DNA of 64,000 nucleotides from Listeria cossartiae subsp. cossartiae (lineage in GTDB: Bacteria; Bacillota; Bacilli; Lactobacillales; Listeriaceae): positions 1 through 64,000 of the forward strand of contig NZ_JAASUI010000006.1 in NCBI RefSeq assembly GCF_014224155.1, written 5' to 3'. The position numbers and the translations under genes are program-made. Below are positions 58,268-64,000 of this stretch, one piece after another. Each line of letters starts with the position of its first letter. Within the stretch, counting starts at the first letter, position 1. Under the pieces are notes generated by a model. That model did no database searches. It was not told the origin of the DNA and saw only the letters and a list, made by a program, of their open reading frames with translations.

Positions 58268-59083
58268 CTACTGCTTGGCGATTTCGTCATCACCAAACCA
58301 TTTTTTACTAATTTCTTGCATTTTTCCTTCTTTGTATAATTTTTCAAAAGCTTCATTGATTTTTGTTTGTAATTCTTTATCACTTTTGCGCATTCCAACA
58401 GCAAAATCTGTCGCATCAAAACCGCCAGTTACAATGTTGTAATCGTCTTTATTTTTTTGTTTATCAATATAATAACGCGCGTAAACTTCATCAATAATTA
58501 AACCGTCAATCCGTTTGTTATTTAAATCAATAAAAGCCGTATCGAAGGTATCATATAATTCTGGCTCATTGTTACTTATAATATCTGTCAGCACTTCTGG
58601 TTTGTTCGCCATATCATCAATCGAACTTGCACCATTTTGGGCTCCGAGTGTTTTATCTTTCATATCGCTAAATTGATTAATATTGCTCGATTTCAACGTT
58701 ACTAGCACTTGCTCGTTTTTCATGTAGGCGTTACTAAAAGCGACTTGTTTCTTTCTAGCATCTGTCACAGTATAGCCATTCCAAATTAAATCAATCGAGC
58801 CGTTTTTCAGTTCTGATTCTTTCATCGTCCAATCAATCGGCGTGAACTTCGCTTTAATGCCATATTCCGCAAAAACAGCTTTCGCCAAATCAATATCAAA
58901 ACCGACTAAATTATCATCTTTATCTCGAAATCCCATTGGTACAAAACTATCATCTAAACCAATCACGACTTCCTTGTCTTTATTGATTCGCTCCCATTGG
59001 TCTTCTTTCGATTCGCTGCTGGAACAAGCTCCCAGCGCTAACATCACAACCGCCATTACAGCTATTAATAGTCCTTTTTTCAT
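58268..59083 (-). CDS. Polar amino acid ABC transporter binding lipoprotein
   Basis: A 271-residue family 3 solute-binding protein. Lipobox LGAC (Cys20) anchors it. GLDDSFVPMGFRDKDDNLVGFDIDLAKAVFAEYG is the amino-acid-binding signature. It is the last gene of the T-box-controlled permease-ATPase-binding protein operon. The T-box specifier suggests which amino acid, but the reading is not clear-cut (see the T-box entry). Confidence 0.9.
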   Translation of the reverse strand: MKKGLLIAVMAVVMLALGACSSSESKEDQWERINKDKEVVIGLDDSFVPMGFRDKDDNLVGFDIDLAKAVFAEYGIKAKFTPIDWTMKESELKNGSIDLIWNGYTVTDARKKQVAFSNAYMKNEQVLVTLKSSNINQFSDMKDKTLGAQNGASSIDDMANKPEVLTDIISNNEPELYDTFDTAFIDLNNKRIDGLIIDEVYARYYIDKQKNKDDYNIVTGGFDATDFAVGMRKSDKELQTKINEAFEKLYKEGKMQEISKKWFGDDEIAKQ

Positions 59084-59084
59084 C

Positions 59085-59732
59085 TTAAATTGCCTCCTTT
59101 TTTAGTGGTTCGACTTCCATCATTTGATCCGCTACTTTTTCTGCAAAAGTGTGGTCATGCGTGACGATAATCTGCGTAATCCCAACCTTCTTCAAACTTA
59201 AAATTAACGCTGCCACGTGGTCACGTAAGTCGGGATCGAGCGCCGATGTCGGTTCATCAAACAAGAGTACTTTCGGGTTCATCGCAAGCGCGCGAGCAAT
59301 AGCTACACGCTGTTTTTGTCCACCCGATAATTGGAACGGCATACTTTCCGCTTTATCGGCCAAATCGAGTAATCCTAGTAATCTTGTTGCTTCTTTGATG
59401 GCTTCGTCTTTTTTTGTTTTCCGAGCAAGCGTTGGCGCCAAAATCAAATTATCGAGAACACTTAAATGTGGAAACAAGTGGAATTCTTGGAACACAACAC
59501 CAATCGTATTTTCGACATCTTTGCGTGACATTGGGTCAATTTTCTCCCCATCAATGAAAATTTCGCCAGCGTCCATTTTTTCCAGTCCACTAATACAGCG
59601 AAGTAAAGTAGTTTTCCCGCCACCTGATGGCCCGACGATAGAAAGTATTTCACCATTTTGCAAGGTTATATTCACATTATCTAAAATCGTTTTTTGATCA
59701 AATTTTTTCGATAATTTTTTAATTTCCAACAT
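59085..59732 (-). CDS. Polar amino acid ABC transporter ATPase
   Basis: A 215-residue GlnQ-type ATPase: Walker A GPSGGGKTT, signature LSGGQKQRVAIARAL, Walker B VLLFDEPTSALDP and the switch His in VTHDHTF. It is shorter than the usual 240 residues at the C terminus. ATG 59732 is chosen because GAGGTGA lies 5 bases upstream; an in-frame GTG at 59741 is inside that site. Confidence 0.9.
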   Translation of the reverse strand: MLEIKKLSKKFDQKTILDNVNITLQNGEILSIVGPSGGGKTTLLRCISGLEKMDAGEIFIDGEKIDPMSRKDVENTIGVVFQEFHLFPHLSVLDNLILAPTLARKTKKDEAIKEATRLLGLLDLADKAESMPFQLSGGQKQRVAIARALAMNPKVLLFDEPTSALDPDLRDHVAALILSLKKVGITQIIVTHDHTFAEKVADQMMEVEPLKKEAI

Positions 59733-59742
59733 TTTCTTCACC

Positions 59743-60384
59743 TCATTTATAATAACTAAAACGTTTTTCGAGTTGTTTAAATAGTATGGTTAGGATAGCA
59801 GTTAATGCTAAGTAGATTGCTGCCACTAATACGAGTGGGATTAGGGTAACGTCTCGACTCATGGCAATTTTCCCTGCTCTTAATAAGTCGCCGATTCCGA
59901 GGATATAAACTAAGGAAGAATCTTTTACTAAGTTGATGACCTCATTCCCAATCGCTGGTAAGACACGTTTAACCACTTGCGGTAAGACGATTTTTCGAAG
60001 TGTTTGACCATACGTCAGACCCAAAACCTTCGCACTTTCATATTGTCCATTTTCGATAGATAGAAAGCCGCCGCGGAAAATCTCTGCAAAATACGCAGCA
60101 TAATTTAAAATAAAGGCAATAAACACGGCATCCATCCGGTCAAATACTACGCCGATAATCGGCAAACCATAATAGATAAAAATTAATTGTAAAAGTAATG
60201 GCGTTCCTCGCATAATCCAAATGTAAATATTTAAAATAAATTTAAGTGGTGCTATTTTGCTAATGTTTCCAACGGCTACGACAGCCCCTAGTGGTATCGA
60301 GCAAACTAACGTCACAGCAAAAACGAGTAAGGTTGTTTTTGCCCCGTCAAGTAAAGCTGGTAAAATTCCCATGATATAATCCAT
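59743..60384 (-). CDS. Polar amino acid ABC transporter permease
   Basis: A 213-residue HisMQ-type permease starting at ATG 60382-60384 (AAAGGAG upstream; the frame extends further but only through the T-box terminator). It has five hydrophobic segments and the EAA loop GQYESAKVLGLTYGQTLRKIVLPQVVKRVLP. It is the first gene after the T-box, so all three transport genes are under its control. Confidence 0.9.
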   Translation of the reverse strand: MDYIMGILPALLDGAKTTLLVFAVTLVCSIPLGAVVAVGNISKIAPLKFILNIYIWIMRGTPLLLQLIFIYYGLPIIGVVFDRMDAVFIAFILNYAAYFAEIFRGGFLSIENGQYESAKVLGLTYGQTLRKIVLPQVVKRVLPAIGNEVINLVKDSSLVYILGIGDLLRAGKIAMSRDVTLIPLVLVAAIYLALTAILTILFKQLEKRFSYYK

Positions 60385-60399
60385 ATTTCTTCGCTCCTT

Positions 60400-60690
60400 T
60401 TTTAGCATAAAAAAATCTCGTCGCTCTTGGCACAAATTGGCCAAGAGGACGAGAATACTATTCACGTGGTTCCACCTCAATTTACCGATACTTCGCAGTA
60501 CCAGCCTCCGTTAGTTCGAGACTAACAAGCTATAACGGGCTTACCCCGAGTTCACCTACTCACTTATGCTTCAGCAAACCAGCTCCGAGATGTGTTCGAT
60601 GACGCTATCTTTATCCTTTCGCACCAACCAAGGACTCTCTTAAAAAGAATTACGCTCTACTTGTTCTGTTCGACGCTTTTACTTCTTCTT
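60400..60690 (-). promoter_or_regulatory. T-box riboswitch of the amino acid ABC transporter operon
   Basis: The leader runs leftward from about 60690. It has the Stem I AGAGAG...GGTTGGTG segment (around 60630), a candidate specifier region GAACAC (60592-60597) before ATCTCGGAG, and the highly conserved T-box AGGTGGAACCACG (60465-60477). Aligned with other T-boxes by eye, the specifier triplet would be CAC (60592-60594, His). The antiterminator bulge reads TGGA, which would pair with a tRNA having discriminator U and not the C normal for tRNA-His, so the specificity is unsettled. The family switches on downstream genes when the cognate tRNA is uncharged. Confidence 0.88.
60410..60454 (-). terminator. 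T-box terminator hairpin
   Basis: CTCGTCCTCTTGGC and GCCAAGAGCGACGAG form a long stem with one mismatch, followed by seven T on the minus strand. It competes with the antiterminator that contains the T-box sequence. Confidence 0.9.
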
Positions 60691-60696
60691 GCTAAT

Positions 60697-60725
60697 ACTC
60701 TACCACGATAAAGCGACAGAGTCAA
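60697..60725 (-). promoter_or_regulatory. Promoter of the T-box operon
   Basis: Minus strand TTGACT (60720-60725), 17 bases, TAGAGT (60697-60702). It follows the virS terminator and starts transcription near 60690. Confidence 0.75.
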
Positions 60726-60737
60726 CCGTTTTTAATG

Positions 60738-60783
60738 AAACAAAAAAGTGGTGCGCGAATTATCATCGTTCGCGTACCACTTT
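60738..60783 (-). terminator. Terminator after virS
   Basis: On the minus strand AAGTGGTACGCGAA and TTCGCGCACCACTT pair with one mismatch, followed by TTTTGTTT. It separates virS from the T-box operon. Confidence 0.88.
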
Positions 60784-60786
60784 CTC

Positions 60787-61827
60787 TTAATCTTTCGCAA
60801 TCAGTAAATAGTCATCCTTCTGCTCAAAATAGATATTCACTTCTGTTCCCACGCCACTTTGAGATTGGATGCAAATTTCGTGGCCTAATTTTTTCGCCAT
60901 TTGTTTAGCTAGGTATAATCCCATCCCCGTTGCTTTTTTCTCTTGGCGACCAATGTTACCAGTGAAACCTTGTTCAAATACACGAGGTAAGTCTTCCTCT
61001 TTAATCCCGCGGCCGTTATCTTTAATGTGAAGCACTTTCTTGCCAGATTCTTCCGTATCACACCAAATTTTTACTTCGCCGCCGCTTTCTGTGTATTTCA
61101 GTGCATTAGATAAGATTTGGTCCAAAATAAAACCAAGCCATTTACTATCCGTTCGCACATCGATATCCACATTTTGCAAATCGAGCTTCATTTTTTTGCC
61201 AATGAAAAGTTTTGAATGACGTTTGACCGACTCGCGCACTACTGCTCCAAGATTTTGCTCCTGTATAAAGTAATCTTTCGAGAATGTATCCAGTCGTGAA
61301 AAATAAAGTGCCTGCATAACCAGTTTATCAATTGTCGTTAATTCTTCATCGATTTGTTTGAAAATCGTTTCGGTATCGTTTAAATCTGGATTATTAATCA
61401 ACATTTTACTTGCAACGACCGGGGTTTTCACTTCATGCACCCAGTATAAAATAAAATCATGGTATTCTTGCTGTTTATCTTGTAACTTACTAATTGTGCG
61501 TAATTCTTCTTTATGCTTTTTCGCCATCAGCTGATTAAAAAATGCTTGTTCGCGAGTCCGCGGTTTTGGTAGTAATTCAATAATGTTTTCTTCAATCTCC
61601 CCGCTAACTAGCTCTTTCATTTCGCGCCAATAACTATATTTAAAGAAATAGCCGAGCACGAGGTATGAAAGTAAGAAGACTAACACAAAGACATATAAGT
61701 AAATGAAATTTCCAAGTGTTAATTTACTATTAGGATCGATTGAAATTAATACACCGACAAAAAACATAATACTGCAAAAAAACAATAAGAAAAATCGTTT
61801 ATCTTTTATATAACTCCACCAGTTCAT
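60787..61827 (-). CDS. virS: Intramembrane-sensing histidine kinase VirS
   Basis: A 346-residue kinase. Two transmembrane helices (about 13-30 and 39-62) with only a short external loop mark the BceS-type intramembrane-sensing class. The phospho-acceptor is His131 in YWVHEVKTPV; the ATPase domain has N (LSNALKY), G1 (DNGRGI) and G2 (GMGLYLAK) boxes. The position, three genes away from where virR is expected, fits VirS of Listeria, whose partner VirR controls mprF, the dlt operon and other surface genes. virR itself lies right of the window and is not seen. Confidence 0.88.
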   Translation of the reverse strand: MNWWSYIKDKRFFLLFFCSIMFFVGVLISIDPNSKLTLGNFIYLYVFVLVFLLSYLVLGYFFKYSYWREMKELVSGEIEENIIELLPKPRTREQAFFNQLMAKKHKEELRTISKLQDKQQEYHDFILYWVHEVKTPVVASKMLINNPDLNDTETIFKQIDEELTTIDKLVMQALYFSRLDTFSKDYFIQEQNLGAVVRESVKRHSKLFIGKKMKLDLQNVDIDVRTDSKWLGFILDQILSNALKYTESGGEVKIWCDTEESGKKVLHIKDNGRGIKEEDLPRVFEQGFTGNIGRQEKKATGMGLYLAKQMAKKLGHEICIQSQSGVGTEVNIYFEQKDDYLLIAKD

Positions 61828-61847
61828 ATCGTACCTCCTCGCTATAG

Positions 61848-63590
61848 TTAGTTTACTTCATTTGGAATAATTTGAAACGTAGCAAAATCAAACAAACCTT
61901 GGTCTGTTAGTTTTAACTCTGGAATAACTGGTAATGTTAAGAACGATAAAGTTAAAAATGGATCAAATCCTTTGGCATTACTAATTTGGTTAAAGGCTTT
62001 TAATAGCCCGGCTAGGTCCGTTTCTACTTCTTCGTACGGTTTATCGCTTAGAAGTCCTGCAATCGGAAGCGCCAAATCATGAAGTACGTTTCCAGCGCCA
62101 TCAACGACCGCAATTCCACCGCCCGTTTGAGTAATATGATCAATTGCTGCTTTCATGGCTTCATCGCTGACACCAACTGCGACAATATTGTGGGAATCAT
62201 GGGCGACAGTCGTGGCAATCGCGCCTTCTGTTAAACCAAATCCTTTTACGATACCAACACCTACACAACCAGTATCATGATGACGCTCTACCACGGCCAT
62301 TTTGAGTAAATCGTTTTCCACGTTAGGAACAAATTTTCCATGTTGGATTGTGACTTGTTCAATACGTTTTTCGGTAAATAAACTGTTTGGTTGCATCCCG
62401 ATGACATAGCACGTTTCTTTTGTTAAAGGTAATACTAAATCTTGTAATTGTAAATGATGATGGATGGGAGGTGACACAAATGGCACTACTGCTTGTTGTT
62501 TGAAAGCCGCTTCGTGACGCACGCCATTTTCTACGACTAATTCACCGTTTTTTAAGACTTTGCTAATTTCTACGGTTTCTAAGTCTTGTAGGAAAACGAT
62601 ATCGGCTTGGTATCCCGCGGCAATCGCGCCGAGGTATGGTAAGTTATGACAATTGGCGGCATTAATCGTCGCCATTTGGATAGCCGTAATTGGTTCGATT
62701 CCATTATTGATTGCAAGCCTTATATTATAGTTAATCGAGCCTTCTGTAATTAAATCATTAATTAGTTTATCATCCGTGCAAAAGCAAAAACGATGGCTGT
62801 TTTTTTCGGATACGGCGGGAATCGTTTGGAGTAAATCGCGGCCGACTGTCCCTTCACGCAACATGACAAACATACCAGCGCGTAACCGGTCTGTCGCTTC
62901 TTTCGCTGTTGTACTCTCATGGTCTGTCCGAATTCCAACTGCCAAATAATTATTCAAATCCGCGCTCGTTAATCCAGCCCCGTGACCATCGATTCGACCG
63001 CCTTCTTTTTTAGCATCAATAATTTTGGTTAAAATATCCGAACTACCTTTGGCTACGGATGGAAAATCCATTACTTCTGCAAGACCGATTACTTTTTCAT
63101 GTCGATACAATGGGTGGAGTTTTTCGGCATGTAGTGTTTCGCCGTTATGCTCGCCGTCTGTCGCTGGAACAGAGGAAGGAAGCATCACAAACATATCTAG
63201 CGGCGCCCCTTTGGCATCTTCTAGCATAAATTCGATTCCTTTTTCTCCGGCAACATTGGCGATTTCATGTGGATCAGTAACGATGGTTGTCACACCATTT
63301 GGTAGCAGCACACGGGCAAACTCGGCTGGCGTTACCATCGCACTTTCTACGTGAACATGGGCATCAATAAAACCAGGCGCAATAAACGCCCCTGCTGCAT
63401 CGATGACTTTTTCTGCATCCGGAAAATCACCAATTCCAGCGATATAGCCATTTTTAATCGCGATATCGCCGTCCATGATTTCTTCAGAAAAAACATTTAT
63501 AATTCGTCCGTTTGTAATAACTAAATCTGCTTTTGCGCGACCGTCACTGACCGCAACACGTTCTTGCAGTTGTTTTAAATTCTCCACCAA
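61848..63590 (-). CDS. adeC: Adenine deaminase
   Basis: A 580-residue amidohydrolase-fold enzyme that converts adenine to hypoxanthine and ammonia. The metal-binding GFIDAHVHVES segment (about residues 72-83), DPHEIANVAG, GHGAGL and CTDDK follow in the order of the AdeC family. Length is normal (about 580). It lies 20 bases upstream of virS in the same operon, with the small gene at the window edge. Confidence 0.93.
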   Translation of the reverse strand: MVENLKQLQERVAVSDGRAKADLVITNGRIINVFSEEIMDGDIAIKNGYIAGIGDFPDAEKVIDAAGAFIAPGFIDAHVHVESAMVTPAEFARVLLPNGVTTIVTDPHEIANVAGEKGIEFMLEDAKGAPLDMFVMLPSSVPATDGEHNGETLHAEKLHPLYRHEKVIGLAEVMDFPSVAKGSSDILTKIIDAKKEGGRIDGHGAGLTSADLNNYLAVGIRTDHESTTAKEATDRLRAGMFVMLREGTVGRDLLQTIPAVSEKNSHRFCFCTDDKLINDLITEGSINYNIRLAINNGIEPITAIQMATINAANCHNLPYLGAIAAGYQADIVFLQDLETVEISKVLKNGELVVENGVRHEAAFKQQAVVPFVSPPIHHHLQLQDLVLPLTKETCYVIGMQPNSLFTEKRIEQVTIQHGKFVPNVENDLLKMAVVERHHDTGCVGVGIVKGFGLTEGAIATTVAHDSHNIVAVGVSDEAMKAAIDHITQTGGGIAVVDGAGNVLHDLALPIAGLLSDKPYEEVETDLAGLLKAFNQISNAKGFDPFLTLSFLTLPVIPELKLTDQGLFDFATFQIIPNEVN

Positions 63591-63606
63591 ATTTCACCTC
63601 CGTCAA

Positions 63607-63996
63607 TTAAGCTTCAAAAAAACCTTCATCAAGCAAGTAACCTTCCGCAGCTTCAAGAGTTGGGAAAACTGCTTCTAAATTTTCACCTGTATAAATAACC
63701 CACATTTTATTTTCGTATACGAGCGATAATTTTTCGCCGCTATTGTCTTTGTATATTTTTGTTAAGCCTTCTTTATAGCCATCCTCGTCACTATCCATAA
63801 ATTCTTTTGCTTCGAGTAGTAAAACGCGAATTTCATTTTCCGAGTAATCTTTCACATTCACATAGCCTTGTTTGTCGAGCGGCTCTACTTCTAAAAATGG
63901 CGCGTAGACAAAAGCATTACCATTAGGATGAAGATGTTTGACGATGATTTTTTTGTCTCGTTTACTCGCTGGATAGTGCACATTGATGCGCCCCAT
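63607..63996 (-). CDS. Conserved hypothetical protein at the window edge
   Basis: A 129-residue acidic protein with an ATG at 63994-63996. Only four more bases of the window lie upstream, so an earlier start cannot be excluded. No family is recognised; the middle is strand-rich and no membrane segment is present. It lies 16 bases upstream of adeC, so it belongs to the unit that includes virS. Confidence 0.68.
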   Translation of the reverse strand: MGRINVHYPASKRDKKIIVKHLHPNGNAFVYAPFLEVEPLDKQGYVNVKDYSENEIRVLLLEAKEFMDSDEDGYKEGLTKIYKDNSGEKLSLVYENKMWVIYTGENLEAVFPTLEAAEGYLLDEGFFEA

Positions 63997-64000
63997 AGAA

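Noticed and set aside
59149..59697. 182-codon plus-strand frame opposite the ABC ATPase gene
   Set aside because: Antisense shadow of a gene with complete Walker and signature motifs; no ribosome site.
60385..60480. Longer N terminus for the amino acid permease
   Set aside because: It would translate the T-box terminator. The inner ATG at 60382-60384 has a proper AAAGGAG site.

Overview
The window is chromosomal DNA of a low-GC Firmicute and almost certainly a Listeria of the sensu stricto group (L. monocytogenes or a close relative such as L. innocua). The basis is protein recognition from memory: intrinsic FosX, MprF with a downstream-linked VirS-type sensor kinase, PerR, GsaB, a FabL-type enoyl reductase, and a 1,2-beta-oligoglucan phosphorylase locus of the kind characterised in L. 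innocua. No database search was possible, so species and strain remain open.

Layout. Positions 1-260 hold the leader and two tandem strong promoters of an rRNA operon that runs leftward out of the window. Positions 344-17.5 kb are conserved core: perR, a D-2-hydroxyacid dehydrogenase, gsaB, a membrane protein, an NTP/NDP phosphatase, fabL-mutY, a YfhP-like membrane protein, dut-yfhJ-recX, a sigma-B-type epimerase gene, mprF with a VanZ-like gene, a CDF metal exporter, a sigma-B-type GNAT gene and a soluble PAS chemoreceptor-like protein. fosX follows. At 18.0-19.1 kb the 3' end of a 23S rRNA methyltransferase gene is duplicated around an unrecognised accessory gene. Positions 20.3-29.0 kb are again core (OsmC, deoxynucleoside kinase, YihY, AAC(3)-like, map, flavodoxin, M29 aminopeptidase, MFS, MreB-like).

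Positions 29.1-32.1 kb look accessory. An intact tRNA-Arg(CCU) is followed by an orphan small gene that overlaps the tail of a truncated upstream reading frame (a toxin/immunity-like arrangement), then a degenerate 3'-half tRNA-Arg(CCU) copy, a WGR-like protein, and a membrane-anchored methyltransferase facing a TetR regulator across two matching 30-bp operators.

Positions 32.2-36.8 kb carry a LevR-family sigma-54 activator, a consensus -24/-12 promoter and a PTS IIB-IIA-DUF871 cluster without a IIC gene. After a DECD-box RNA helicase, positions 38.4-49.3 kb form a beta-1,2-glucooligosaccharide system: a binding protein and two permeases on one side, and GH3 beta-glucosidase, GH94 phosphorylase, LacI regulator and Gfo/Idh oxidoreductase on the other. 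Each of the two divergent promoters carries the same GAAACGTTTC operator just downstream of its -10 box, and the glycosidase side also has a cre-like site. The transporter ATPase is not encoded here.

Positions 49.4-56.6 kb are glutamate synthase (gltB, gltD) with divergent gltC. The right end holds a GNAT, a glycerol-dehydrogenase-family enzyme, a T-box-controlled polar amino acid ABC transporter, virS, adenine deaminase and a small conserved protein. No prophage, IS element or CRISPR array was seen.
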